Source: Leucosporidium creatinivorum
Taxonomy: Eukaryota; Basidiomycota; Microbotryomycetes; Leucosporidiales; Leucosporidiaceae
Direction: 5' to 3'
Length of the DNA stretch: 64,000 bases
Assembly: GCA_001600635.1 (NCBI GenBank)
Contig: BCKL01000038.1
Location: 1 to 64,000, forward strand
Under the pieces are notes generated by a model that was not told the DNA's origin, did not search any database, and saw only the letters and a program-made list of their open reading frames with translations. Positions 42,156 to 57,093 of the stretch are shown in pieces. The position numbers and the translations under genes are program-made. Numbering within the stretch: the first letter of the stretch is position 1; every line of letters starts with the position of its first letter.

Positions 42156-45100
42156 GGTAGGTCCAGCTCCCGCCGTTTACGGGCTCTTCTTGAACGTGGT
42201 ACATGACTGCATGACGATAAGCAGGAGAGTAGAATCAGCAGGTGTCGCCTGTAAAAATGACGAAAACGACTGCTCGCCTGCAGAAAGGAGAGAGAGGCAA
42301 CTCACCAGCGTTGGGGTAGCGATCGAGATGGGGGGTGATCAGGTCGTAAGGCAGGGGGGAGAGCTGCTCAATACGTGAGATGGCCACAACACTCTGCAGG
42401 CCACGCTTCTCCCTCTCAGCGAGAAGGGTGTAGTAGACCTGACCCGAGCAGAGCTGTGGCGCAGGGAAAAGGTCAGCTTCTCGGCGCTCGGCGAAGATGA
42501 AGCGAAAGGACGCACGATATGGCGCTTGACGTCCTCGGGGGCACCGAAGCCTTCAGGTTCGGGCTCGGGGATGTAGCGCTGGAAGTGGGTATCGGGGGCG
42601 AACTCCTCAATCGAGGAGCGAGCCTGAGGGTGACGGAGGAGGTTCTTGGAGAAGAAGACGATGAGGGGCTTGCGGAAGTCGCGGTGGATCTGGCGACGGA
42701 GGGCGTGGCTGTAGAGAGATAAGCAGATTAGCAACAGGACCAGGGGCGAAGAGTAGCTGAGCGAGCGCACAAGATGTTGGACTGCGAAAGCGAGGAAAGT
42801 CAGTCGAAGGCTTCTCGACCAAGAAGGCTCAACAAACGTACAGGAATGGTTGGGTAGATGAGCTGCATGTTGCAATCCTGGTGTTGACGAGCGAGCTTCT
42901 CGGCGGTAGGGTAGAAGAAGGGGTGGTCGTCGCAGAGCTGGAGGAAACGCTCGATACGAGCCGACGAGTGCTCGGGTCCTTGTCCGTCGTATCCGTGAGG
43001 AAGCGACATGACGAGTCCAGAGCGCTGGAGCCACTTCTTCTCTCCCGAGGCGATGAACTGCGAGTGGAGAGGGCATTAGCGAAGGTGAGGCGAAGAAGCG
43101 TTGCGCTCGGCGAGAGGAGCGCACCTGATCAATCATGATCTGGCAACCGTTGGCAAAGTCACCGACTGTACGAGATGGAAACGAAGTCAGCTACAGACCA
43201 AGACTGCGACAGCGATTCGAAACGTACACTGAGCCTCCCAGATGACGAGGAGAGCGGGGTCGACCAGCGAGTATCCCAACTCGAAGCCGAGGACTCCAAA
43301 CTCGGAGAGGGAAGAGTTGCAGACGGTGACGGAAGCCTGATCCTCAGCGAGGTGCTTGAGGGGCATATACAGCTCGTCGTTGTTCTGGTCGTGGAGCACA
43401 GCGTGGCGCTGGGAGAAGGTTCCACGCTCGACATCCTGTCCCGAGACACGGACGTGGTTCTTCTCGAGCGCGAGGGTTCCGAAGGCGAGCGCCTCGGCGG
43501 TCGAGTAGTCGATGCCCTTGCCCTCGGCGACTGACTTGCCACGGGCCTTGAGGATACGCTGGAGGTTGCGGTGGACCTCGAAGCCTTCGGGGTAGGAGGA
43601 GATGACGTCTCCGACCTTCTTAAGGGTGTCGAGCTCGACTCCAGTGGGGCGCGACTCGAGGATCTGCTCCTTGAGCTCGCGAGGGCTGGGGAATCCATCC
43701 CACGACGACGAGAGCCACTCCTTGGAGGTAGGCTTGTACTCCTTTGACGCCTCGAACGACTTCTCGAGAAGGCCCCAGACCCAGCTCTTGTGCTTCTCGG
43801 TCTCCTCGTTGGTGAAGGACTCCTCGGCGACGAGCGATTTGGTGTAGACGTCGAGGGTGGTGGGCTGGTTCTTGATGACCTCGTACATCTTGGGCTGAGT
43901 GAACGAGGGCTGATCTCCCTCATTATGACCGTGACGACGGTAGCAGATGAGGTCGATAACGACGTCCTTTTGGAACTTGGCACGCCAGTCGGCGGCGAGC
44001 TGGCAGACGAAGGTGACGGCCTCGGCGTCGTCTCCGTTAACGTGGAAGATGGGGGCGTCGATGGCCTTGGCGATATCGGAGGGGTAAGGGGTCGAGCGAC
44101 CCTGGGCGGGGTTGGTGGTGAATCCGATCTGGTTGTTGACGATGAGGTGGATCGTGCCTCCCGTGCCGTAGTTGGGGAGATCGTGGAAGCCCATGGTCTC
44201 GTAGACGATACCCTGGCCGGCGAAGGCGGCGTCTCCGTGGAGGAGGAGACCCATGGCCGTCTTCTTGTCGGCGTTGCCCTCGAAGTGCTGGATGCCCTTG
44301 GTCTTGCCGAGCACGACACCATCCTCAGCCTCGAGATGGGAGGGGTTGGCGACGAGGGAGAGGGCGACACGCTTGCCGGAGGGAGTAGGGCGAACGTAGT
44401 TGGCGCCGAGATGGTACTTGACGTCGGCGGCAGCCTCCTCGTCGGGGTTGGTGGAGGGGGCGAACTCGGCGAGAATGGCCTCGGTGGGCTTGCGAATGAC
44501 GTTGGCGAGGACGTTAAGGCGACCACGGTGAGGCATTCCGATGACGACGGATCCGACTCCGAGCTCGACGGAGCGGTCGATGAGGGCCTTCATACCGGGG
44601 ATGAGAGTCTCGGCTCCCTCGAGTCCGAAGCGCTTCTCGTTGGGGTACTTGGAGGCAATGAAGCGCTCGAACGAGTCGGACCAGATGAGGCGGTCGAGGA
44701 TGGCGCGCTTCTCGTCGGTGGTGTACTTCCATGGCTCGGGGATCTCGACGCGCTCGCGGATCCAGTCGCACTCGTCGCGGTTGGGAATGTGGATGTACTG
44801 GATGCCGATGGAGCCGGCTGCGCGAGGGAAATCAAGTCAGCTCATGTAACCTTTGTCGGCAGTGATTTCGACACTCACAGTAGATCTTCTTGCACGACTC
44901 GATGATCTTGCGAAGGGTCATCTTCTGCTGACCGGCCTCCTTGAAGCGAGGGAGGATACCGGCACCGAGCTCGAACTCCTTGTCGAGGTCCTTCTCGGTC
45001 CAGCCGTAGTTCTCGATCGTGAGCTCGGGAGGCATGGTCGAGTCGAGGTCGGGCTGGTTGATACCGAGAGGGTCGAGGTTGGCGATGTGGTGTCCACGGA

Positions 45101-45972
45101 CCTGGAAGGCGCGGACAAGGAGTTGGACCTGGTAAAGTACATCGAGAGCACATTGTTGAAGAGGTAGAGTGAATGTAGGACATCAAGGTCAGCGATTCGT
45201 CGCTTGTTTTCCTGGGCCCACTGCGAGCCGACCGCCGGCAATCGCCCAAAGCTCACCTTCATGTGGTCCTCGACGGCGCTACTGCTAGCGCCACCGATGG
45301 AGATGGGAGCCTCACCCTCGAGGTGAGCTACAAGACCAGGAGGAGGACGGAAAGCGTCTTCCGACTCGAGTCCCTTCTCGAGGCCGGCGAAGTAGGTGGC
45401 CCAGGAGACGTGGACGGAGGAAGGGTCCTGTAGCAAGATAGCGAAATGTTAGCTGATAGTCCTCGGACCTGCGCGGGTGCTCTGTAGCCATGTATCGCCC
45501 TCCGCTTGTGCTGAACCGGGCCCGCGTGACGTCTCGTTCGGTTCCCGCTTCTCCGACCTTTTCTACGCCTGCTGAGCTTGAGCTACAGCAGCGGAAAATG
45601 TTCCTTGTACTCGAATGCATCCTCTTGTACCTCCTGCATCTTACTCAACCTCCCTGCGACGCCCATCGAAGCTGACGAACGAGAAACCCTCGGGATGCGA
45701 CGCGAAAGGCCCTGTGACTTCTGTAGCAAATCCGGGCGTAGAGAGCTTACCTCCTTCCAGCACCTGTACATCTCCTCGGCGTAGAAAGCATTGGTGGAAG
45801 AGGCGAAGCTGTCGGCGGGCGATGGAGGCTTGTGCAGGTCGACGGAGGAAGCCTGCCGGCTGGTGGCGCTCGAGAAGGGAGCAGCAAAGGCTGTAGGGCG
45901 ACGGAGCAAGGTCGAAGGTTTGCTCAGAGATGGGAGGCGACGCCCCAATAGGCGACGGGAAGCGGGCAACAT
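41836..45972 (-). CDS. KGD1: 2-oxoglutarate dehydrogenase E1 component, mitochondrial
   Basis: Starts [20 protein letters not shown], an Arg/Ser-rich mitochondrial presequence, then [12 protein letters not shown] joined to [17 protein letters not shown]. Family hallmarks in order: [86 protein letters not shown], the thiamine-diphosphate region [62 protein letters not shown] and [12 protein letters not shown], ending [18 protein letters not shown]. With Kgd2 and Lpd1 the enzyme oxidises 2-oxoglutarate to succinyl-CoA in the TCA cycle. About a thousand residues, the usual size. Long central exons are flanked by small ones. The 3' end lies in copy 2 of the tandem duplication; its penultimate exon also exists as a fragment at 41.3 kb. 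Confidence 0.96.
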
Positions 45973-46845
45973 CCTACAGGCGAGCGAAGTGCGAGACGAA
46001 GTGGTTGGAGAGAGGCCAAGTTCGAAGTCCGGCAGGTCCCGCCTTACAGGCTGCAGTTTCGAAGCGGCCTCGGTGCTTGTTCATCATGTACCATCATTCA
46101 ATCATTACCATTTTTACTATTCAATTCTCCTGCCGTTGCTTGCTTGGGCTTGTTCTCTTTCGCGGTCGCTCGCTCGCCTCATCCCCCTGCGAAACGGCAA
46201 GTCTCGGCCCCAGCCTGTACCCCGTGGAGAGAGGTAACCTTTCAGCGGATACATGGCAATCGCAACATACTTACTACACCTTGTTGCGGTCACAGCTTGC
46301 CCAGCAGCTTTCAAGGCCGCTGCAGCCTCAGACCGAGGTTCGGCTCCGAAGGTGCGCCGCGGCTGGCCCTTGTGAGGCGAAGCTGCCAGGACGGGACGAC
46401 GGTATTGGGCCACAGAATCTGTCTGTACGTAATAAGCGTCTAGGAGTAGGTAGCAAGGACGGGGAACGACTCCAGAGCTCACTCTGAGTCGAGCGAGCTG
46501 TTCGCCGAGCTCTCTCGCTTCGGCTTTTGCACTTTCAGACCATCTCTGACCGCCTTGACGCTCGGTAGCAGCTGCAGGGGCTCAGTATAGTGCACTGCAT
46601 CCCGTGTCCAAATTGAACCGCTGCACGTTTCTGCCCGCCTGACCCCCTTCCATCGCGGAGTCCGACCTCCGAGCGAGGTTGCCAGCGCGCTCTCCTCTAT
46701 CCCACGAGCATGGGGCTGTCGGTTCTCCTCGGCAGCGCAGTAGGATGCACAAGGATTGGCAGCGTATGACCACATCTGGACTTCCTGCTCGTCGACGCTG
46801 GTCGTCAAGCTCGCTCGCTCGTCAGCTCGTTCTTCGCCGAGCACG
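45973..46845. promoter_or_regulatory. Divergent intergenic region (KGD1 / Zn2Cys6)
   Basis: 873 nt between two starts. On the minus strand, about 46350-46160 has short exon-like pieces, an Ala-rich run (EAAAALKAAGQAVTATR) and a piece reading KYVAIAMYPLKGYLSPRG. These could belong to a small gene but could not be assembled with confidence. Confidence 0.4.
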
Positions 46846-47800
46846 ATGCCGGCTTCTGCTTCCACCAGCAGGTCGAAGGGAAAACGGAAGTGCGATGAGG
46901 TTGAGCCAGTGCCAGGTAAACGACTCATCAGCTGTGAAGGCTGTCGTCGGCGCAAATGTAAGCCGAGAAGGGAGCCGAAGTGCACTGCTGGCTTCGCCTC
47001 ACCCGACCTGAAGACTGACGACAACGACTCCTGCTCCTACAGCCGCTTGCAGTCGTACCGCACCGTGTCGCGCGTGTGTGGTCCGGGAGGAGCCTTGCGT
47101 TTGGTCCGAAGGAGCTCAGCCGAGGTAATTTTGACCGAAGTGCAAAGAGGTGAAGTGATCGTCGCCGAAGATGACTTTTGCCATCCCTCCTGCTCGCCCC
47201 TACAGTCGCACACACGAGCAGTTTAATCTCGAGGAAGCTCAGATCGAGATCGTCCGCCTACGAGCCGAGAACGACTCGCTTAGGGAGCAAGTCCGAGCGC
47301 TCCAAAGCGGCGCTCAAGATGCCGCCAGGCCACTCGCCCCGCCTAGACGCCACTCTTCCTACTTCCCCGTCCGACCGCATCCATCTCAACCATCAGTCGA
47401 CCCTCAGCACTCCGACCCGGCGCTCCACTACCCCTCGGCTCCTTCCTTTCCTTCGTTCCCCTCCCTTCATAGTCCATCGCTCTTGCCTCTGTCGCAGACC
47501 ACCAGCACAGCAGCGAGTAACTCGCTTTTCAACACCGTCAATCCGTTCGGCGACCCCGCTCATCTCGCAGTCGGAGGCTCGGCGTTGAGGAGGGAAGTTT
47601 CGATGGAGGGAGAGGCGTTAGTCTTTCCTCTCTGGCTGAGTCGAGGCGCTGGCGTACGGGAGCAAGACGAAAGGGGCGGACTTCTCGGCGGTGAAGCGGA
47701 CGAGGAAGCTGTGCAGGGAGGTGGAGAGTTGAGAGAGGAAGAAGCTGAAGACGGGTGTGGAAAACGAAGGAGGAAGAGGGCGAAACGAGACAGGACTTGA
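46846..47800 (+). CDS. Small Zn2Cys6 protein with coiled coil
   Basis: Exons 46846-46957, 47043-47124 and 47206-47800. The join reads MPASASTSRSKGKRKCDE, then LISCEGCRRRKSACSRTAPC, RACVVREEPCVWSEG, a CX2CX6CX5CX2CX6C cluster. Its first intron lies after RRRK in phase 1, the same place as in the 15.9 and 30.4 kb genes. A clear heptad helix follows (EEAQIEIVRLRAENDSLREQ), then a Pro/Ser/His-rich middle. The C-terminus is acidic then basic and ends KRRRKRAKRDRT, a probable nuclear localisation signal. About 260 residues with no middle homology domain. It shares the CVW-x-EG ending of the cluster with the 15.9 and 31.8 kb proteins. Here the cluster needs no microexon. Confidence 0.86.
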
Positions 47801-48037
47801 GCTGCCGAGCGATGCAGCTGTTAGTCTTAGTGCAGAGCTTTTGCCCAGCAAGGAGAGCGAGTGTCTTCCACCGCCGAGAGAAAGTAGCGCCGAAATCTTG
47901 GGATCCGCTCGCCGTTCATCCCCTGCTCCGGCGAGAGCGAGAGTGCCGCGCGTCGCATTCCATCTCGTACATCAACCAGGCCGCAGTTCGAGCTCGAGCA
48001 CTTCGAGAACGAGGCGTTGGCCTTCCTCCTCCTTCCC

Positions 48038-48780
48038 TCATTCGGGCTGGAATCGGGCGTAGAAAGCCTTGGCCTTGGCCTCGATGAGCTCCGGTGTCGA
48101 CTCGGGAAGGGTGACTGTCGGTCGTGCTGTAAGATAGAATGGTCAGCGACCCTGCAAGAGCGACGCAGAGCGCATCGTCGACCGACCTGGGCTTCCTCCC
48201 CACTCTCCCAAGCTCGGCACGATGGTCCCTGGGCCGACGATGCTGTTGTCCGCTATCCGAGCGTTGTCCTTGATGATGGTGAGAGGTCCCTGTAGGGTCA
48301 GAGTGGTTAGCGCTGCAAGCGAGGAGTAGCTCGGAGAACGCACGATGATGCAGTTCTTGCCAATCTCTACGCCATTTCCTATGCTCGCTGCTTCCACAAT
48401 GCTGTTCGAGCCGATGCTCACGAAATCGCCAATCTTCATCGGGTAGTAAGAGAAGACCCTGCAGCCGTACAGAGCAGATCAGCACGCGCCTCCACGCGAC
48501 GCTTGCTCGAAACTCACCCTTTATACGTCTTGCACGGCGGGCGGATCACGCTGTTCTCCCCCATCACGCAGTACTTCCCTACAGCTATGACCACAGCCGG
48601 CCCACTACCTCCCGCTCGCCTCAAATCGCCGCGAATGATCACTCCCGCTTGGATGATCGTCTTCCCTCCTAGTACGATGTTTTGCGAGCCCGAGATGACA
48701 CACTTGCGCGAGACTTTGTTGCCTGTGTCGGTTTCGATGTACTCGGACTTGGCATAGCGGATGGGCGTCGAGGAGGACAT
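48038..48780 (-). CDS. DCTN5: Dynactin subunit 5 (p25), left-handed beta-helix protein
   Basis: Exons joined leftwards read [73 protein letters not shown]-type repeats, [54 protein letters not shown] and a C-terminus [11 protein letters not shown]. The isoleucine/valine hexapeptide periodicity (IxxGxxI-type) is the left-handed beta-helix of p25, and the N-terminal [22 protein letters not shown] block is specific to DCTN5. The protein forms the pointed-end complex of dynactin with p27, Arp11 and p62, which links dynein to endosomal cargo. Length of about 190 residues is normal for the family. Four or so short introns; the stop is at 48040-48038. Confidence 0.93.
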
Positions 48781-49435
48781 GGGAGGAGCGGCGCGAGCTC
48801 AGCGCGGGCGAGTTGTAGAGGTGCAGGAAGCGAGGGGCGCGTTGTGAGGTGCTTTGGAGATTGTACGTGAGTCGGCGGGCGCTAAGAGTCGAGACGAGAT
48901 CGAACGAAGGAGAAGGAGGGACGAGCGGCTCGCGACTCCTCGAGTCGTCGGAGGGGAAGAATCGAAGAGAACGTGCAGACTCGTCCGAATACCATCCTAT
49001 TACATAGCACAGTAGATCTGGCCTCGTGTAAGACCTCAAGGGCTCTGTACAAGCCCGTGAGAGCTCGGCCGAGCTGCCTTCTAGACGTTCGCCGACCTGT
49101 AAGCTAAGACCTAACTACTGCTGCTCGCTGTTCTCGCGAGCACTCCTTCTAAATCGTGTGTCTCATCTCGCACACGAGCTCCATCAATATTGTTCGCCGA
49201 GAGCGAAGCGCGAGATTCAGAAGCGAAAGCGAAAGCGACGGGAGAAATCTGACTTGCAAAGGCTAAGGGTCGCGCCAGGGGTTGTACTAAGCTAAAGATG
49301 GGAAGGAGAAGGACCCGAGATAACCAGAGATGAGCGAGTGACAAAGAGGTGCAAAGAGGGAGCTGCAGTGCCAGTCCGCCCGCTCGGTCGACAGGAAAAG
49401 GGAGAGGGCAGCGAAGAAGGAAGGGCAGACAATCC
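48781..49435. other. Intergenic region, no gene seen
   Basis: Promoter of dynactin p25 and 3' flank of the permease gene. A minus-strand frame at 49111-49475 is not protein-like. Confidence 0.5.
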
Positions 49436-52400
49436 CTACATGAGCCTGTAGAGCGACGGAGGTCAGCATCTGCATCCCCTTGCGAGGACCGACTACTCAC
49501 CAAGCCCAGAACTTCTGCACGGCGTTCTTCGGCTTCTTGTCGCGGGGGTCCACCTCCTCCTCCACGCGCGAGCCGGTTTGCAGGTCGGCGACAGAGAGAT
49601 CGACGACCTCGCTCTTTCCGATGATCCTGAAGCCGAAGTAGAGGACGGGGAAGAAGACGATGGGGAAGTAGCTGTAGAGGGCAAACAAGCGCCGAGCATC
49701 CGCCGAAGATCAGTTTTCGTTGCATTTCTCAAGCGCTGGGGACCCTCAGGGTGCTCAAAACCTCCGCAGATACTCCATAAGTAATCGCCGAGTTGCAAAA
49801 AATGACTCACGATGTGACGAAGGTCGCCTTGTCGAACACCCAGTCGGGATCGCTCTTGATGAACACCGCGAAGCCGTTGAAGATGACTGCAGAAGGCGAA
49901 GTGTGTCAGAATTTGCCCTAGAAGAAGGGAAATGAAACGCACGAATGATGATGCAGAACACGAGTCCGTAATAGGCCAAGAAAGGCTGCAGAGGGGCTCG
50001 GAAAGGGAGGGTTCGGCGATCCAGCCCTTGAAGCCTCATTGCCTTGTGGAAGCGGATGTAGGTGAAGCAGATGGCAGCCCAGGTGATCAGTCCGCAGACC
50101 GACGTCATGTTGGCGCTGTAGGAATGCCGGAGAAAGGTCAGCGTTCGTCTCTCGGCGATGAGCTCGGAGTTCGCTGCATCGAAGCCTAGGTAACGAGAGC
50201 CGCCAGCAGTACTCACAAGTAGCCGAAGACCTTGCCAGCTGAGGTAGATCCGACCGACATGTAGGAGAGTAGTCCGAAAGCGGAACCGATTGCCACGCAC
50301 ACGTAGGGGAGGCCCCACGAGTTGACCTTGCGAAGGACCTTGGGGGCGTTGCCGTTCAGAGCGAGTCCGTATCTATGATTGGATACAGCGTAAGTACAAA
50401 ACGTCACCGTTCAATCTGAGCGAAACGTACAGCGCTCGACTGCCGGTGTCTATCGATGGAAACGGTCAGGTCTCTGCCTGGCGCCGAGGAGACGGAGGCG
50501 AACTCACAAAGATCCGAGGATCCAGCCGACCAGGCCGAGCTGAGTAGCGCTGCGTTGATGACTAGAGATGGTTAAGTGTCAGCAAAGCTCGTCCTGCAAC
50601 GTCTAATACCCTTCAGCGACGAGCAAGTCAGCGCCGAACTCACTTGACGGGAGGGCAGGGATACCGGCGTTCTGAATGGCGATAACGAAGGGCGAGGAGG
50701 CGGCGTCTCCAGATGAGAGGTTCAGGCGCGGATCGTTTGAAGCGACCAAGAGACCGATGACGAACTGCAGAAGGGCGCGAGAAAGCAAGGGCCGCAGGGT
50801 TAGCCTTGCTCGTGGGCTACGGAGAAGGGGGGTCCCCCTACAGTTCCGAGGAAATAGAAGACTATGATACGGAAGACCCTGAATGGGTGTAGAGTGCGAG
50901 GGACGTCAGTATGGGGACTCAGAGGAGGTGAGCCCGGCATCGTCGCCGATGCTCGGCGTCGCCGGACAGGAGGCTTCGGCTTCGAGGAGAGAAGGACTCG
51001 GAACGTACACCCTCTTGATAGCTTTAGGAAGGTTCCTCTTCGGATCTTTCGCCTCTCCAGCAGCGATGGCGACGATCTGTAGCGAGCAGCAATAGCGAAG
51101 TCAGCTTCGGCGCTTTCCTCTCGGCGGACACTCCTCGGCGCAGACTCACCTCAGTTCCGATGTAGGAGAAAGCTGCTTGAATGAGCACAGCCCAGAAACC
51201 GAGGAAGCGACCTGTAGGAGAGCAGTGTTGGTCAGTAAGGTAGTAAACCGCAAGCGCCCGCTCGGCGACCACGAGATGATGTCGAACCAGGCGAAGGCCT
51301 CCGACCCTCGAAACCTCAGCTCCGGCTCAAACTCACCGAGAGATCCAGGAACACCCTTGTACTGCACGAAGGGGCCGGGGTTGTGCCAGTAGCGGAAGCC
51401 GATGCGAGATCCGTCGGCGTTCTTCTTCGTGTCGAGGATGATGCCGAGGAGGATGAGGCCGATGATGGTGATGACCTTGATGATGGCGAACCAGAACTCG
51501 CACTCGCCTGTGAGGTGTAGCAAGTTAGAGAAGAAGCGACAGCGCGGGGCCTCGCGAGAAGCGACAGCGCAGGAAGACCGAGCTGCTCGGAGGAGGACGT
51601 CGAACTCACCGTACACCTTGGTTCCACCGACATTGATAGCGATAGCAACAACGAGGCACACTGTGATCCATACACCAGGGTTGACGTCCGACCAGTAGCC
51701 GATGAGAACAGCAGCGGCGTTCATTTCGGCGGGAAGGACGACTCTGCGAGAGTGCGAACGTTTGCGTGAGCTCTAGGTCTCCTGCAGGCTCTCAAGACCT
51801 CACTTACGTCCAGTTGTACCAGTATAGCCAGCCCATGCTGTCGTACGTCAAGAAGGAGTCGTCTCAGTCGATGTTCGGCGCGGCGCTCGGCGAGGACCAA
51901 AAGCTGAAGCCTGCTCCGGCTCGAGCCGACTTACGCGAAGGAGAAGGCCGGGTCAACAAAGCGGTGACCAAGAGTAATGTGTCCACCAGGGACGGGGAGA
52001 TGGGCAATCATCTAGGAAGAGAGAAAAGTAGCGAGTCAAGTCAGCCCAGCTCGCCGTTTCCGGAGGCGTTGCTGCACCAGAAGCGTTGCTGTACAGAGCT
52101 ACTCACCTCTCCAAGGCTGACCATCATACTGTAACACACCGAACCGAGGACTACGAAGCCCATAAACAGGCCGAGGGGTCCTCCATTGCGGACTACAAGG
52201 ATAAGTCGATTAGCGCAGTGTAAGGGTGCAGCGATAAACAGTCAAATTACGAGCTCCGGCTGATCCAAGAAAGAGGCCGGTACCAATGACTCCTCCCTGC
52301 GAAAGCCGAACAAAAGTCAGCTCGTGATCTCGGCGCCGATCTGTTGCAGCAAATACCCACGATTGAGATCATTTGAACATGACGAGACTTGAGCCTGTAG

Positions 52401-52618
52401 GTCGACAAACAGATCCAACAAGTCAGCTATCGTCCTGCACCCCGTCCCCCGATGAAAAGATTCCCCCTTCCCCCGCCTGGAGCTCACTGTCGCTGGAGCG
52501 GGGCATTGCCTCCAAGGTCGGTCGAGGGCTCAACAGCTGCGAAAGTGGTGGGTCCTCCCTTCTCCGATTTGTTCTCCTCCATGGCTTGCGAGTGGAAGTG
52601 CTGCTCCTGAATCGACAT
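49436..52618 (-). CDS. Amino-acid permease (yeast AAP/YAT family, APC superfamily)
   Basis: Starts MSIQEQHFHSQAMEENKSEK, a charged cytosolic tail. An early exon reads LKSRHVQMISIVG joined to GVIGTGLFLGSAGAL, the signature first helix of yeast amino-acid transporters. Later helices include SMMVSLGEMIAHLPV, FSYIGTEIVAIAAGEAKDP (the consensus amphipathic loop), FYFLGTFVIGLLVASNDP, SAWSAGSSDLYTGSRALYGL and GLITWAAICFTYIRFHKAMR. The protein ends KKPKNAVQKFWAWLM. About 12 membrane helices are expected at the plasma membrane, importing amino acids with protons. More than fifteen short introns. The terminal join to a WLM exon (stop 49438-49436) is optional, since the previous exon also meets a TGA. 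Substrate range cannot be told from sequence. Confidence 0.92.
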
Positions 52619-53134
52619 GGCCGAAGGTCAAAAGTCCGAGTGTGCAGAAGGGGAGCAAAGGCGACGAGTTGCGAAAAGCCGCAAAGTTAGGGACCGTGGA
52701 GATGGACAGGAGTTGCCGTGCCAAGCCCACTGGATAGTAATAGGAAGTGGGGAAGGATCCCGGACAGCGCGTCGGCGCCGGCGGTGCCAAACCCGGGTCT
52801 TGTGACCCGTAATCTGGTGCATGTGAGCTGGAGATGTGCACGAAAGTCTTTTGGATTGCTTGGCAACACGCCGAGAGCAAGCAGAGCACGAGCAGGAGCA
52901 ACAGCAAGGCGAGAGATCAAGACACCGAACCGGCCGAGCAGGCCTCCAACTCCGTTTTCCCTTCCCGCTTACCTCTCTGGTTGCTTCGTAGATGATCTTC
53001 GTGGCACGTCACTACAAAACACATTTCTGCACCTTCTCCTTCCTTTCCGACTTCCCACGTCCGAGGTCTCCGGTGTCGTCTGGCGGACTCACCGTCTCTT
53101 CTTGCCCTCCGCCAATTCGGTCCGTTGAAGAAAG
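52619..53134. promoter_or_regulatory. Divergent promoter region
   Basis: 516 nt between the permease start and the start codon of the rightward membrane-protein gene. No coding signal; pyrimidine-rich near 53020-53110. Confidence 0.45.
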
Positions 53135-54249
53135 ATGGTGAGCCACAGGCGAGACGAAGCGCTGAAGCCCTGCTGCATCAGCGTCGAGGGAGTCATTTGC
53201 TAAACCTGCATTGCAACAGTGCGAGCTGCTGCTCTTGTGCTGCTGCTCGGTGCCCGTCGTGGCGATTGTTGGGGACATGCTCCTCCTCCTCAATTACCTT
53301 GCGATGGCATGGTACATGCAGGTAATCAACGGATGTAAGTCACAAACAGCCTGCGCCAACGAAACAAAATCGAGAAGGCGACACTGACTGCTCGGCTCGG
53401 CCCGCAGCCTCCGACTCTCAAACCAACTTCGGCTCATCCATATCCACGGGCGCAGCGGCCAAAGTCACCTACGGAGCCGGCGTAGGTGCAGTAGTCACCC
53501 TCATAGGCCTGATCATCCTCATCGCCGCTCGGAGGCGAGCCCTCGTCGCCACCTACAGCGGATTGACGCTGGTGAGCCCTCTCGGCGATGCTGTTTCCGC
53601 TTCTTGCAAAGCTGACTCTTCTTGTTACCTGATAAGGTCTCGGTTCTGATCACCATGGCACTTTCGGTCAAGTACCGAAGTAGTCTGACCTCCTTGACTC
53701 TCGTTGAATCCAACGCGTGAGTCCGGGCTGCTCGGCTGCGATGCTTTTTGGCTCGCCATTTGACTACGCACTGAGTTCGGTCGCCTTTCACTAGTCCATC
53801 AACTCGCGTAACTACTGCATACGACATCTATTCACTCGCCGGTGTGAGTGATCTTCTCGGATCCCTTCCCTCTCACCCCGTCGCCCGCTCGGCGCTCGCT
53901 CTGAACCGACCTCGTTCTCTCGCACTCATAGGCCACCACAAGTCTCATCACTCAACAAATCGTCGTCTTCGCCCTCTGTCTCTACCTCTACACTCTCCTG
54001 CCCACCTCCGGCACGAGCACTGTCAACAACTCGTTGAGCAAAGGACCAGCGCCGAGGGGGTCTAGGAGGAGGGTCACTCGCCGGTCGAAGCTGGAGGCGT
54101 TTGGGGAGAGTAGCGAGAGCGGGTCGAGTGAGGAGAGTGGGGAGGAGGTGAAGAGGAGGGCTAGAAGGGAGGAGGACGATTCGGTCGAACTGGGCTTGTT
54201 GAGCAGGGTTGGAGAAGAGAGGCGCAGTCGAAACAGCCAGGATCTGTAG
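53135..54249 (+). CDS. Small multi-pass membrane protein, start codon directly before an intron
   Basis: The best model starts with ATG at 53135-53137, followed at once by an intron (GTGAGC ... GCTAAACC ... CAACAG). Exon 2 (53220-53334) encodes CELLLLCCCSVPVVAIVGDM and YLAMAWYMQVINGS, and exon 3 starts at 53408. Further hydrophobic helices are YGAGVGAVVTLIGLIILIAA, VLITMALSVKY and SLITQQIVVFALCLYLYTLL, for about four in all, separated by four short introns. The C-terminus is a Ser/Glu/Arg-rich cytosolic tail (EAFGESSESGSSEESGEE) ending RRSRNSQDL. Family not recognised; a plasma-membrane or Golgi tetraspan protein is possible. If the first intron is not used, translation could start at the ATG at 53277. 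Confidence 0.65.
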
Positions 54250-54350
54250 CCAAGCTGGAAGTACGGCTCGCATACACGTGAAGCTCGCGCCAGCGATGGG
54301 TATCTATCTATGATCTTTTTTTGCAGCTGCTTGTGGGTAGATCGAGCGCT

Positions 54351-57093
<2,743 letters not shown>

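Noticed and set aside
43159-44526. 455-codon Ser/Pro/Arg-rich frame on the minus strand
   Set aside because: Overlaps the KGD1 exon in another frame on the same strand; its composition is that of a frame-shifted shadow.
43790-44905. 371-codon open frame on the plus strand
   Set aside because: It is antisense to the central KGD1 exon and Val/Glu/Gly-rich, as expected from a shadow of GC-rich coding DNA.
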